Position numbers and translations under genes: made by a program. This document shows positions 20,631 to 31,997 of a stretch of 64,000 bases of DNA, piece by piece (the first letter of the stretch is position 1; each line of letters begins with the position of its first letter). The DNA is taken from contig NZ_CP133148.1 in NCBI RefSeq assembly GCF_036488675.1, positions 1,054,001-1,118,000 of the forward strand, in the 5' to 3' direction. Under the pieces are notes generated by a model. The model was not told where the DNA came from. It saw only the letters and a program-made list of their open reading frames with translations, and did no database searches. Source of the stretch: Sinorhizobium chiapasense (GTDB taxonomy: Bacteria > Pseudomonadota > Alphaproteobacteria > Rhizobiales > Rhizobiaceae).

Positions 20631-21824
20631 TTAGTCGTTCGCCGTCACTTTCACGCCGAGTACCGAGGGAATCGTGTTCGGCGCGCCCATGGCGGCGCCC
20701 ATGATCATCGGGAAGGGAACCGGCTTCTCCGGCTTGGCGCTGATCGTCAGGCTCTTCGGTCCATCAAGATAGGCGTTGACGGCGGCCGAAACCTGGTTTT
20801 GCAACTCCGGTACGTTGAGCTGAGCCATCATGATCGGCACTAGGCCCTTTAGCGATTGCGCCAGTTGATCGCCTGTGACGCCCTGCTGGCTGCCGGCGTA
20901 GTCGAGCGCTTTCTTGGTGATCGAAGCATCGTCGAAGCGGATCGAGGCGCTGTTGAACGTCAGCTGCTGCATGAGGCCCATCATCGCGAGGCCCATCGCC
21001 TGATTGGCCTCTTCCTTGTTCGGGTTCGCTTCTGCGGCTTTTGTCGCTTCCTGCAGCGCCTTCATGAACTGCAGCGTATATCCGGAAAAGTCCATGGCAA
21101 TGTTCAGGCGGCCGACATTCTTGAAGTCGAGGGCATATTCACTGAGGGCAAGGTTGCCGCTCTGCAGTTCCCAACTGCCCTTCATGGTGACTTCGCCGTC
21201 GAGCTTGGTCAGCCCCAGCTTTTCGATAGCTTCCTTCGCCTTGGCGTCCTCGACGTCAGAGAGATCTGCCTTGAGCCCGGCGAGAGATGCGTCGAAGTCG
21301 AAGCCGGCATCGTTTTCCTGCCGCGTCAGATTGGCTTCCGTGCTCTCGACCGTGAAGACGTCCTTGCCCTCGACATTGATCACGATCGGTCCGGTTCCTG
21401 CCGTCTCGTAAAGCAGGATGTCGTTGATCGTGTCGCCGGCCGGATTGCCCGGGATCGACAATCCGCCGATCGACAGATTCCGTGCCGAGAACCTGGAGCC
21501 GTCTTGGCTGACATTGATATCCGGGAGCGTAACGGTCTCGGCGTAATAGCCGCCATCCTCGCTCTCCTCGACACCTTCGAAGGTGACGTTACCGATGTTG
21601 GCTGCCTCTCCGGGATTTGCTGCCGTCTGCAGCTTGACGCCGGTCACCGTGACCACGTCGCCGTTCACGTCCGCCTTGTCGAAGCGGATCGACGTGCCGT
21701 TGGCGGACAGAGCCGCATCAAGCTTCTTCATCATGTCCGCGCCATCCAGGGCGAAGGCGGGGCCGGCAAGTGTGAGAAGGGCGGCGCTCGCCATCATCAG
21801 GCGGATCTTGCGCGTATGCGTCAT
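20631..21824 (-). CDS. Exported hypothetical protein
   Basis: A 397-residue protein with a clear signal peptide: MTHTRKIR, hydrophobic core MMASAALLTLAG, likely cut after AFA. The mature protein is acidic and rich in beta-like repeats of the kind (ASIRFDDASIT, FTVESTEANLT) seen in periplasmic proteins of the DUF945/AsmA-like sort, but I do not recognise a definite family. ATG 21824 has an AAGGAA site; an upstream codon at 21842 is less likely. It is transcribed alone and ends at a terminator. Confidence 0.75.
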   Translation of the reverse strand: MTHTRKIRLMMASAALLTLAGPAFALDGADMMKKLDAALSANGTSIRFDKADVNGDVVTVTGVKLQTAANPGEAANIGNVTFEGVEESEDGGYYAETVTLPDINVSQDGSRFSARNLSIGGLSIPGNPAGDTINDILLYETAGTGPIVINVEGKDVFTVESTEANLTRQENDAGFDFDASLAGLKADLSDVEDAKAKEAIEKLGLTKLDGEVTMKGSWELQSGNLALSEYALDFKNVGRLNIAMDFSGYTLQFMKALQEATKAAEANPNKEEANQAMGLAMMGLMQQLTFNSASIRFDDASITKKALDYAGSQQGVTGDQLAQSLKGLVPIMMAQLNVPELQNQVSAAVNAYLDGPKSLTISAKPEKPVPFPMIMGAAMGAPNTIPSVLGVKVTAND

Positions 21825-24605
<2,781 letters not shown>

Positions 24606-24609
24606 TCCA

Positions 24610-24811
24610 CCGCGCCATGCGTCTTCAGACGCATAAGGGTCGCACTACAGCGCCGTGCGTCCTTCAGGACGCACAAAGGACGCTGTAAGTCTTTGAATCT
24701 ACGCATCGTGCTTTCCAAAAATCGATTCCGATTTTCGGGCCGATGCGCTAGCACTTTGAATTACTGCATATTTTGTCCTTAAATCGGCTCAGATTTGAAG
24801 AAATATGCAGT
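24610..24811 (+). repeat. Compound RIME mosaic after parC
   Basis: Several modules are joined in one block. There is a partial GC unit (24610-24644), a full GC palindrome CTACAGCGCCGTGCGTCC (24645-24688), a variant palindrome CGCATCG...CGATGCG with ATCGATTCCGAT at its centre (24702-24747), and the usual CTGCATATT/AATATGCAG palindrome (24763-24811). The linker TTTGAAT occurs after each of the first two full palindromes. Confidence 0.82.
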
Positions 24812-24873
24812 CGAAGGCGCCGCTGACGGATTGCCTTCGTGGTTCAATGTTCCTCTCCAGAGGGGTGAATGTC

Positions 24874-25203
24874 ATGGCCTCCGCTCTTGACGCAACCTTG
24901 CTGGCTCTTGCCGATCCGATACGCCGCCGCATATTCGAGGTCTTGTTTGCGGGCGCGACGCGCGTCGCGGAGATCGCCGCTGCCGTCGGTATGAAACGGG
25001 ATGATCTCTCCGGGCATCTTGCCATCATGGAAAGCGCAGGTCTGATTGCCCGGCAGCAGAGGGAGGGCGGGGAGATCGTCACCGCCGATCCGGCGCCGCT
25101 CGAGATCGCGGCAAAGTGGATCAATACCAATCGCGAACTCTGGACGATGCGTTCCCAGATGCAGGGCGTTTCGCACGAACCCGGACCCGGCGGGGCGCAG
25201 TGA
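24874..25203 (+). CDS. ArsR-type winged-helix transcriptional regulator
   Basis: A 109-residue regulator. MASALDATLLALADPIRRRIFEVL is a typical ArsR N-terminal helix, and a helix-turn-helix runs through VAEIAAAVGMKRDDLSGHLAIMESAGLI. No Cys pair is seen in the recognition helix, so metal sensing by the classical site is unlikely. ATG 24874 follows AGAGGGG; the frame extends upstream into the RIME block. Its target is unknown, and it is flanked by RIME repeats on both sides. Confidence 0.85.
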   Translation: MASALDATLLALADPIRRRIFEVLFAGATRVAEIAAAVGMKRDDLSGHLAIMESAGLIARQQREGGEIVTADPAPLEIAAKWINTNRELWTMRSQMQGVSHEPGPGGAQ

Positions 25204-25215
25204 TCGGGCATTGCT

Positions 25216-25318
25216 CTGCAACGCCGCGCGTCTTGTCAGACGCGCAACGGACGCTGTGGCACTTTGAAACGCTGCATGTTTTATCCTTGAATCGGCTCCA
25301 GTTTAAGGAAACATGCAG
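25216..25318 (+). repeat. RIME1-like repeat, complete copy, forward
   Basis: CTGCAACGCCGCGCGTCTTGTCAG with its arm to GGACGCTGTGG, linker CACTTTGAAACG, then CTGCATGTTTTATCC to GGAAACATGCAG. It fills the space between the convergent ArsR and DMT genes. Confidence 0.85.
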
Positions 25319-25329
25319 TCGAGGTGAGC

Positions 25330-26232
25330 CTATCCCAGTTCCGCACATTGCATCTGCGCCTTCATCGCCCTGTAGCGCATCTGCCAGAGCGAATGGCCGA
25401 TCAGGGCGAGGATGAGGACGGCTCCTCCAAGGAGCGTCTGCGTCGTCGGCGTTTCCGAAAAGACGATCCACACCCAGATCGGAGCGAGGATCGTCTCCAG
25501 CAGATAGAACATGCCGACCTCCGGCGCGGAAAGATACCGCGGGCCCGTCGCGAGGCAGAAGAAGGCGAGGGGGATCACCACCAAGCCGTTGAAGAGAATG
25601 TAGCCGGGTTCTGCAATCGAAAGGCCGCTCGACGGCAGGAGCAGGAAGGCGGCAACGGCGGGGAAGATTGCGGTCGTCAGCGGCACCAGCGCCATGTCTC
25701 GGCCGCTCTTGCGGGCGATGGTTATTGCGCCTGCCAGCAGGAAGGCCGAGCAGGCGGCCATCGCGTCGCCGAAGAGGTGTCCGCTTTCGAGCCCGTCCTG
25801 CACGATCACCCCGACGCCGAAAACCATAACGGCCATCGTCAGCAGCGTGGCGTTCGAGGGCCGTTCCTTGAGGAAGATCCAGGAGAGGATCGCCGCGAAC
25901 ATCGACGTGAAGGCAAGTACGAAGACGACGTTCGCCGTCGAGGTGTTGAACACGGCGAGCAGGAAGGTGAAGGAGTTGATGGCGTAGAAGAGACCGGCGA
26001 TCAGACCCGCCTTACCGGGGATCAAGGCAACGCGGCGGCCAAGGACACGATTGAGCACGAACCAGGCGGCAAGTGCGACGAAGAAGGTTGAAAGACTGCG
26101 CAAGGCGAGAATCGACCACACCTCGCCGTTCGCCGAACGGATGAGCGGAATGTCGAAGGAAAGGGCGAGGCCGCCGAGGCCGGTGATGGCAAGGCCGCGC
26201 CGGTGCCGGGCGGCGTCAAAGGAAGGTGTCAA
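25330..26232 (-). CDS. DMT-family (EamA) transporter
   Basis: A 300-residue membrane protein with ten hydrophobic segments in two EamA repeats: the first spans the first five helices, and the second contains the typical APEVGMFYLLETILAPIWVW segment. It is probably a metabolite or drug exporter; the substrate is unknown. The only sensible start is TTG at 26232, three bases after the bpt stop, so translation is probably coupled to bpt. No ATG occurs early in the frame. Confidence 0.87.
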   Translation of the reverse strand: MTPSFDAARHRRGLAITGLGGLALSFDIPLIRSANGEVWSILALRSLSTFFVALAAWFVLNRVLGRRVALIPGKAGLIAGLFYAINSFTFLLAVFNTSTANVVFVLAFTSMFAAILSWIFLKERPSNATLLTMAVMVFGVGVIVQDGLESGHLFGDAMAACSAFLLAGAITIARKSGRDMALVPLTTAIFPAVAAFLLLPSSGLSIAEPGYILFNGLVVIPLAFFCLATGPRYLSAPEVGMFYLLETILAPIWVWIVFSETPTTQTLLGGAVLILALIGHSLWQMRYRAMKAQMQCAELG

Positions 26233-26235
26233 TTC

Positions 26236-27009
26236 TCAGTCCGTTTCGGTGGATGCGTCATCGGCAGAATAGCGCTCCCAACCGCGGGCCATAAGGTGCT
26301 CCTGCGGCAAAAACTTTGTTTTATACCCCATTTTGCGCGACCCCTTGACCCAGTAACCGAGATAGACGTGGGGCAGGCCGCGCTCCTTCGCCCGGCGAAT
26401 ATGATCGAGAATCATGTACGTGCCGAGCGAACGCTCGGAGAGCGCCGGATCAAAGAAGGAATAGACCATCGACAGGCCGTCGCCCATTCGGTCGGTCAGG
26501 GCCGTGGCGATCAAGGGGCCTTTGGCCTTTTCGTTGACGCCGTCGCCTTCGATCCGCAAGCGGTATTCGATGATCTTCGTATGCACATGGGTGTCTTCGA
26601 CCATCATGGCGTAATCGAGCACCGACATGTCGGACATGCCCCCCTTCTGATGCCGCCGGTCGAGATAGCGGCGGAAGAGGTTGTATTGTTCACTCGAGGG
26701 CTCGGCGGGGTATTCGGCCGAGATCACGTCGCGATTGGTGGCGAGCACCCGCCGCATCGAACGCGTCGGCGCGAACTCGTTCGCAAGGATGCGCACCGAG
26801 ATGCAGGCGCGACAGGTTTCGCAGGCCGGCCGGTAGGCTATGTTCTGGGAGCGGCGGAAGCCTCCCTGCGTCAGGAGGTCGTTCAGTTCCGGGGCCCGTT
26901 CGCCCACCATGTGGGTGAAGACCTTTCGCTCCATCTCGTTCGGCAGGTACGGGCAGGGTGCCGGCGCAGTCAGGTAGAATTGTGGAGACGGTGCGGTCTG
27001 CGTGTTCAT
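26236..27009 (-). CDS. bpt: Aspartate/glutamate leucyltransferase (Bpt)
   Basis: A 257-residue aminoacyl-tRNA-protein transferase of the Bpt/Ate1 family, which adds Leu from Leu-tRNA to N-terminal Asp or Glu and marks the protein for ClpAP (N-degron pathway). It begins with [13 protein letters not shown], has the Cys-rich [13 protein letters not shown] motif, and a GNAT-like core with YSFFDP and [13 protein letters not shown]. The gene is followed immediately by the DMT transporter gene. Length matches the family. Confidence 0.93.
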   Translation of the reverse strand: MNTQTAPSPQFYLTAPAPCPYLPNEMERKVFTHMVGERAPELNDLLTQGGFRRSQNIAYRPACETCRACISVRILANEFAPTRSMRRVLATNRDVISAEYPAEPSSEQYNLFRRYLDRRHQKGGMSDMSVLDYAMMVEDTHVHTKIIEYRLRIEGDGVNEKAKGPLIATALTDRMGDGLSMVYSFFDPALSERSLGTYMILDHIRRAKERGLPHVYLGYWVKGSRKMGYKTKFLPQEHLMARGWERYSADDASTETD

Positions 27010-27150
27010 CGAACGTGGGGGCCACTCTTCGTGCGGTTACTCATCGCAATAGCATGGCCTAAGAATGAAAAACGTCAACTCACTCGTTTAGGCATTCCTC
27101 ACGGAATTGGTGCCTTGCCGCCCGTAGGGCGCAGGGATAACCCGCAGGCA

Positions 27151-27615
27151 TTAATACATATCACGGCGAACCGTGACCGTGCCGATCAGGAGGTCATGCA
27201 AAAGCCGGCCGCGGTCTGTGAAGAGACCGATGAGCAGGATGAGCGGTGTCAACAGCGCGTTGGCGATCCAGAAGATCACCAGATGGACGATCGCCGTCAG
27301 AAAATCCATCGGCCGTCCGTCCGTGCGGGCGATCGCCACGCCCATGATTCTCATGCCCGGCGAGGCTTGATCGCGGCCGCCGACCGTCAGCCCGAAATAA
27401 AGCATCGCCACAAGCGCAAAGAGCACGGGATAGAGGAGGAATCCGAGGCCGAGCGTGAGAATGCCCAGGAAAAACACGACGACCGCCGCCGGAATCCAGA
27501 GCAGGGCGATGATCACGTAGTCGATGATGAAGGCAAACACTCGCCGCGACAGCACGCCCTGATAGGCGCGCCAGTCATCGCTCGGGAATCTCACTTGTTC
27601 GTTATGCATGCTCAT
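27151..27615 (-). CDS. RDD-domain membrane protein
   Basis: A 154-residue integral membrane protein of the RDD family (PF06271). The N-terminal RRVFAFIIDYVIIALLW stretch contains the conserved Arg and Asp, and two further hydrophobic segments follow. The function is unknown; some family members affect ion transport. The start at 27615 has a GAGG site seven bases upstream. It lies between bpt and hemB on the same strand, with 141 bases before bpt. Confidence 0.85.
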   Translation of the reverse strand: MSMHNEQVRFPSDDWRAYQGVLSRRVFAFIIDYVIIALLWIPAAVVVFFLGILTLGLGFLLYPVLFALVAMLYFGLTVGGRDQASPGMRIMGVAIARTDGRPMDFLTAIVHLVIFWIANALLTPLILLIGLFTDRGRLLHDLLIGTVTVRRDMY

Positions 27616-27694
27616 CAGCGTGCCTCACATTGTTGCCGATCAGATATGGGGAATGAGCCTCGACAAAACAACGCTCGCTGAATGCGGATGCCAC

Positions 27695-28708
27695 TCAACG
27701 CTTTGCCAGGATGCGCGCCACTTCGACCGCAAAATAGCTCAATATCCCGTCGCAGCCCGCCCGCTTGAAAGCAAGCAGCGTTTCCAGCATGACTCGTTCG
27801 CCATCGATCCAGCCATTGGCCGCAGCTGCCTTCACCTGCGCATATTCGCCGGAAACCTGGTAGGCGAAAACCGGCAGGCCAAAGGCCTCCTTCATCCGCC
27901 AGCAGATGTCGAGATACGGCAGGCCTGGCTTGACCATGAGCATGTCGGCACCTTCCTCGACATCGAGCGCGGCATCGCGGATCGCCTCGGTACCGTTGGC
28001 CGGGTCGATGTAATAGGTCTTCTTGTCGCCCTTCAGCAGACCGCCGGTGCCGATTGCCTCACGGTACGGGCCGTAGAAGGCGGAGGCGAATTTCGTCGCG
28101 TAGGACATGATGCCGACATTCTGGTGGCCGGCGGCGTCGAGCGCCTCCCGGATCGCGCCGATGCGCCCGTCCATCATTTCAGACGGGGCAATGATGTCCG
28201 ATCCGGCATCGGCCTGCGTCACCGCGGCTCTGGCGACGACCTCCACGGTTTCATCGTTTACGATCTCGCCGTCACGGAGGATGCCGTCATGGCCATGGCT
28301 CGTGAAGGGGTCGAGCGCGACGTCGGTGATGACGCCGATGTTCGGCACCGCCTTCTTGATCGCGCGGGTCGCCTCGTTGATCAGATTGTCGGCGGCGAGG
28401 CTGTTGGAGCCAGTTTCGTCACGCAGCGCCATGTCGATGTTCGGGAACGTGGCAACCGCCGGGATACCAAAGTCGGCCGCCTCTTTCACCGCCTCGACCG
28501 CCTTGTCGACGCTCATGCGGTTCACGCCCGGCATGGCGTCGATCGGCTGGACGATGCCGCTGCCCGGCACGATGAAGATCGGCCAGATCAGGTCGTCGAC
28601 GGTCAGGCGGTTTTCCTGCACCAGCCGTCGCGTCCAGTCCGCCTTGCGGTTGCGGCGCATGCGGCGGTGTCCCGTTATCCTGTCCACAAGATTTGTCTTG
28701 TCGTTCAT
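27695..28708 (-). CDS. hemB: Delta-aminolevulinic acid dehydratase
   Basis: A 337-residue porphobilinogen synthase, joining two ALA molecules in haem and corrin synthesis. The Schiff-base lysines are visible in SYATKFASAFYGPYR and MLMVKPGLPYLD. The metal site reads DVALDPFTSHGHDG, with Ala and Asp where zinc-type enzymes have Cys, so this is a magnesium-type enzyme like that of Pseudomonas. A GGAAGG site precedes the ATG. It is transcribed from its own promoter, which I cannot place. Confidence 0.97.
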   Translation of the reverse strand: MNDKTNLVDRITGHRRMRRNRKADWTRRLVQENRLTVDDLIWPIFIVPGSGIVQPIDAMPGVNRMSVDKAVEAVKEAADFGIPAVATFPNIDMALRDETGSNSLAADNLINEATRAIKKAVPNIGVITDVALDPFTSHGHDGILRDGEIVNDETVEVVARAAVTQADAGSDIIAPSEMMDGRIGAIREALDAAGHQNVGIMSYATKFASAFYGPYREAIGTGGLLKGDKKTYYIDPANGTEAIRDAALDVEEGADMLMVKPGLPYLDICWRMKEAFGLPVFAYQVSGEYAQVKAAAANGWIDGERVMLETLLAFKRAGCDGILSYFAVEVARILAKR

Positions 28709-28834
28709 CGCGCCCCTTCCTTCTTCATTTGCACTGCAGAACGCGCTTTACCATGTACCGCCGTCGGTTGAAAACTGCACAGCCCCATCGTCGGCTGCGG
28801 CATTTGCTCCCGTCTTTCCCTGCGGCATGTTTTT

Positions 28835-28868
28835 CGTTGCGCGTCTGATTAGGCGCACGGCGCCGTAG
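28835..28868 (-). repeat. Degenerate RIME1-like remnant
   Basis: GCGTCTGATTAGGCGCACGGCGCCGTAG resembles the end of a reverse-strand GC palindrome (GCGTCTGATAGGACGCGCGGCGCTGTAG at 48 kb), but the rest of the unit is absent or diverged. Confidence 0.5.
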
Positions 28869-28923
28869 GGCGGCGCGCGAGCCTCGCAGTACTTGCCGGT
28901 AGATCTGAGGAAGTACTCGGCCT

Positions 28924-29373
28924 ATGTTGCCGCGCATGCTTCACGATTCTGCTCATGTGCCGAAGCCCTCGCTGACCGAAGTGCTCTTCGGCTGGTTCCT
29001 GCGCCTGGTGTCGGCGTCCTGCTTCTGGTTCGCCCTGAACTATTGGGCGATGCTCATCGGATTTTCCCACAACGGCGCCGGCCGGTTTGATCTGCTGCCG
29101 CCGGAGTGGCGCGCCGCGGCCACCGCCCTTGCCGTCGTCTATCCGGTCGCTGCAATCGGCCTATGGCTTTTGGTTTCCTGGGGGCCCGTTGTCTGGGTGC
29201 TCGCCGCGGCAATCGAAATCGCCGTGCATGAGTTCTACCCTGGCATTTTCGGCGCGCGGCCTTTGCTTTTCGTGCTCCACGGGGCTGTCGCCGTAACCTT
29301 CGTTCTTTTCCGCATTGCGCTTTTCGTGCAGCGACTGCGGCAGGCGCGGAAGGTAAGGGTTGATTCACCCTGA
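28924..29373 (+). CDS. Small integral membrane protein (DUF6163-like)
   Basis: A 149-residue protein with about four hydrophobic segments, for example LRLVSASCFWFALNYWAML and WVLAAAIEIAVHEFYP. It resembles the small rhizobial membrane proteins classed as DUF6163, always close to ldtR as I recall. The function is unknown. A start at 28936 (MLHDSAH) is equally plausible. It is 130 bases upstream of ldtR on the same strand. Confidence 0.7.
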   Translation: MLPRMLHDSAHVPKPSLTEVLFGWFLRLVSASCFWFALNYWAMLIGFSHNGAGRFDLLPPEWRAAATALAVVYPVAAIGLWLLVSWGPVVWVLAAAIEIAVHEFYPGIFGARPLLFVLHGAVAVTFVLFRIALFVQRLRQARKVRVDSP

Positions 29374-29503
29374 GACACGCTCGCCCGACGGTAAGTTCAT
29401 GTTAAGGCTGCGGTTTAAGTAGAATTTTATACGTATTCGATAGGGTCTCACTCAAGGCGGGAAGACAAACAGACACCGCCAAACAAAACAGTGAGGCAGT
29501 CAA

Positions 29504-30016
29504 ATGAACACGAAAATGAAGCCGCAGGCAGTTGCGCCCCGAGACCCGCAGGAAGAAACGATCCGTGGTCTTTACATGGAATCCCTTCACCTTGTCGAGC
29601 GTCTGCACCGCCGCCTGCTCGACGTCATCAAGGACGAGTTCGACCGTCAGGGCCGCAGCGACGTCAATGCCGTCCAGGCGCTGTTGCTCTTCAACATCGG
29701 CAACTCCGAACTGACCGCCGGCGAACTCCGCTCGCGTGGCTATTATCTCGGCTCGAACGTTTCCTACAACGTCAAGAAGCTGGTCGATCTGGGTCTCATC
29801 AACCACCAGCGCTCCCGTGTCGACCGCCGCTCGGTCCGCATCAGCCTGACCGAAGAGGGCCAGGACATCGCCGAAACCGTCGCGAAACTCTACGAGCGCC
29901 ACATCGGTTCGATCCAGAAGGTCGGCGGCATCGGCTCCGACGAATTCACCCAGATGAACAAGCTCCTGCAGCGTCTCGACCGCTTCTGGAACGACCAGAT
30001 CCTCTATCGCCTCTGA
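29504..30016 (+). CDS. ldtR: MarR-family transcriptional regulator LdtR
   Basis: A 170-residue winged-helix protein. The DNA-binding part is NSELTAGELRSRGYYLGSNVSYNVKKLVDLGLI followed by the wing RSRVDRRSVRISLT; flanking helices form the dimer domain. It matches LdtR, described in Liberibacter and S. meliloti as an activator of an L,D-transpeptidase gene and of stress and motility genes. The presumed target ldtP is the next gene. A GAGG site precedes the ATG. Confidence 0.88.
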   Translation: MNTKMKPQAVAPRDPQEETIRGLYMESLHLVERLHRRLLDVIKDEFDRQGRSDVNAVQALLLFNIGNSELTAGELRSRGYYLGSNVSYNVKKLVDLGLINHQRSRVDRRSVRISLTEEGQDIAETVAKLYERHIGSIQKVGGIGSDEFTQMNKLLQRLDRFWNDQILYRL

Positions 30017-30041
30017 TCAAATCGCAAACCTCCAGTTCAAG

Positions 30042-30073
30042 GGTCGGGCGCAACCCCTGCGTGTCCGACCTTT
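30042..30073 (+). terminator. Terminator-like hairpin after ldtR
   Basis: GGTCGG pairs with CCGACC, with partial pairing of GCGCA/TGCGT inside, followed by TTT. It lies 25 bases after the ldtR stop. The T tract is short. Confidence 0.6.
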
Positions 30074-30091
30074 GCTGTGTTCTGTCGTCGT

Positions 30092-30191
30092 CGTCGCTCC
30101 CATAAGTCCGTCGCCGGGCGCGAATGTGGCTGGGATCGGCAGCCGTCTGAATCCCGAGACACGAATTGGCCATATTGCTGTGGGAGCGACG
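30092..30191. repeat. 100-base segment with 11-base terminal inverted repeats
   Basis: CGTCGCTCCCA at 30092-30102 is exactly complementary to TGGGAGCGACG at 30181-30191. The segment is not coding. It could be a stem of a structured RNA or a small mobile element remnant; no target duplication was established. Confidence 0.4.
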
Positions 30192-30276
30192 CTTCGATGC
30201 CGCAGGTTTGCTCTCGGGTTACGACGGGGATTCGTTTCGTGTTCCGCCTGCCGGCTGGATGCTTTCGCGCGCACTA

Positions 30277-30381
30277 CTGCATGATTCCTTAAATCGGAAT
30301 CGATTTTAAGGGCAAAATCATTGCAGCAGTTCAAAGTGCTACAGCGACCTCTCCGCGTCCGATTGGAGGCGCGGCGCTGTA
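30277..30381 (-). repeat. RIME1-like repeat, complete copy, reverse
   Basis: CTGCATGATTCCTTAAATCGG and its arm, linker CAGTTCAAAGTG, then CTACAGCGACC to GGCGCTGTAA. It lies about 110 bases before the ldtP start. Confidence 0.85.
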
Positions 30382-30414
30382 ACGTGAACCGACGTGAGAG
30401 CTAGGTGGCACAGG

Positions 30415-30432
30415 GGTTAACCTTTGTTAACC
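30415..30432. promoter_or_regulatory. Palindrome upstream of ldtP
   Basis: GGTTAAC-CTTT-GTTAACC is a perfect seven-base inverted repeat, 57 bases before the chosen ldtP ATG. It also contains two direct TTAACC units. It is a candidate operator for LdtR or, given TTAACC, for CtrA; neither can be confirmed here. Confidence 0.5.
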
Positions 30433-30489
30433 ACGTTCGTGCTAGGGCTCGGGCAGCGCGCCTATCGGCGCATTGGGATGGTAGGGACT

Positions 30490-31815
30490 ATGTCGAAAAA
30501 GAACGGGATTGATGCTTTCTCGCGCCGTGCATTTCTGCGCTCGGCCGCAAGTTTCGGCGCCGCCGCATGGGCGGGCGCCGCCAGCGCGCAGGATGCTCTG
30601 AACGAGATCATCAATTCACCGCGCCGCGGTTCCTGGGATGACCAGTTCGACGCCAAGGCATCGCGCACGGCGACGGCCGTTCTTTCCAACACGCCGGTCT
30701 TCGGGCCCGAAACGATCAGCCATCTCCAGCAGGCGATCTATGACTATCAGCAAATCGTTGCTGCCGGCGGTTGGCCGATGGTCACGACCTCGGTGAAGCT
30801 GGAGCTGGGGGTCACCGATCCCTCCGTTCAGCAACTGCGCCAGCGCCTGATGGTTTCCGGCGACCTGCCGCGTTCGGCCGGTGTCTCCTCTTCCTTCGAT
30901 TCCTACGTCGACGGTGCGGTGAAGCGCTTCCAGGCGCGCCACGGCCTGCCGGCCGACGGCGTCATCGGCGAATACACGTTGAAAGCGTTGAACGTCGATG
31001 CGACGACTCGCCTTGGCCAGCTTGAAACCAACCTTGTTCGCCTCCAGTCGATGTCCGGTGATCTCGGTCGCCGCTATGTGATGGTCAACATTCCGGCCGC
31101 CTATATCGAGGCCGTCGAGAATGGTCGGGTGGTGCTGCGCCACACCGCAATCGTCGGCAAGATCGACCGCCAGTCGCCGATTCTCAATTCGAAGATCTAC
31201 GAGGTGATCCTCAATCCTTACTGGACCGCGCCGCGCTCGATCGTCCAGAAGGACATCATGCCGCTGATGCGCAAGGACCCGACCTATCTCGAGCGCAATG
31301 CGATCCGTCTTTTCGATGGCAGCGGCAACGAGGTTTCGCCAGAGACGGTGGACTGGAACGCCGAGAAGGCGCCGAACCTGATGTTCCGGCAGGATCCGGG
31401 CAAGATCAACGCGATGTCGTCGACGAAGATCAACTTCCACAACGAGCACGCGGTCTACATGCACGACACGCCGCAGCAGGGCTTGTTCAACAAGCTGATG
31501 CGGTTCGAGTCATCGGGCTGCGTGCGCGTCCAGAACGTGCGCGACCTCTCGACCTGGCTTCTGAAAGAAACGCCTGGCTGGTCCCGTCAGCAGATGGAGG
31601 CGACGATCAAGTCCGGCGTCAATACGCCGATCACGCTCGCGGAGGAAGTCCCGGTTTACTTCACCTATGTCACCGCCTGGTCGGCAAAAGACCGGGTCGT
31701 ACAGTTCCGCGACGACATCTATCAGCGCGACGGTGCTGCCGAGCTCGCGCTCCAGACGACAACGGGAATCGAGCAGTCGGCAGGCGCCATCGAACAGGAC
31801 GCTTTGCCGCAATAA
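30490..31815 (+). CDS. ldtP: L,D-transpeptidase LdtP
   Basis: A 441-residue peptidoglycan enzyme. SRRAFLRSAASFGAAAWAGA is a twin-arginine-like signal. A peptidoglycan-binding domain (VKRFQARHGLPADGVIGEYT) precedes the YkuD catalytic domain with MHDTP and SSGCVRV, Cys about residue 344. It should form 3-3 crosslinks or attach proteins to the wall in the periplasm. ATG 30490 follows a GGGA site and puts the signal at the N terminus; the frame is open upstream to 30424. The adjacent ldtR supports the name. Confidence 0.9.
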   Translation: MSKKNGIDAFSRRAFLRSAASFGAAAWAGAASAQDALNEIINSPRRGSWDDQFDAKASRTATAVLSNTPVFGPETISHLQQAIYDYQQIVAAGGWPMVTTSVKLELGVTDPSVQQLRQRLMVSGDLPRSAGVSSSFDSYVDGAVKRFQARHGLPADGVIGEYTLKALNVDATTRLGQLETNLVRLQSMSGDLGRRYVMVNIPAAYIEAVENGRVVLRHTAIVGKIDRQSPILNSKIYEVILNPYWTAPRSIVQKDIMPLMRKDPTYLERNAIRLFDGSGNEVSPETVDWNAEKAPNLMFRQDPGKINAMSSTKINFHNEHAVYMHDTPQQGLFNKLMRFESSGCVRVQNVRDLSTWLLKETPGWSRQQMEATIKSGVNTPITLAEEVPVYFTYVTAWSAKDRVVQFRDDIYQRDGAAELALQTTTGIEQSAGAIEQDALPQ

Positions 31816-31838
31816 GCAAACTCCCGACTTCACCGACA

Positions 31839-31871
31839 AAGGCCGCGCATCTCAACGAGCGCGGCCTTTTT
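31839..31871 (+). terminator. Rho-independent terminator after ldtP
   Basis: AAGGCCGCGC/GCGCGGCCTT forms a perfect 10-base stem with a 10-base loop and ends in five T residues, 24 bases after the stop. Confidence 0.92.
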
Positions 31872-31997
31872 CTTGGCGTGCGCGCAGAGTCGTTCGGCGC
31901 GGCGGATGGTGGAAATGGCGCAAACCGCACAGCGGATATTGCTCTCCGCGTGCGAGGAAGCTAAAGAACGACCACCTTTGAGAGGAGCCTCGAGCCG

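Larger units (their letters stand above)
30017..30489. other. Intergenic region between ldtR and ldtP
   Basis: A 473-base region with no gene. In order it holds a terminator-like hairpin (30042-30073), a 100-base segment bounded by 11-base inverted repeats (30092-30191), a reverse RIME repeat (30277-30381), and a palindrome near the ldtP start (30415-30432). Confidence 0.7.

Noticed and set aside
26203..27681. Open frame of 492 codons opposite bpt and the RDD gene
   Set aside because: It crosses two real genes in antisense and has no ribosome site or domain.
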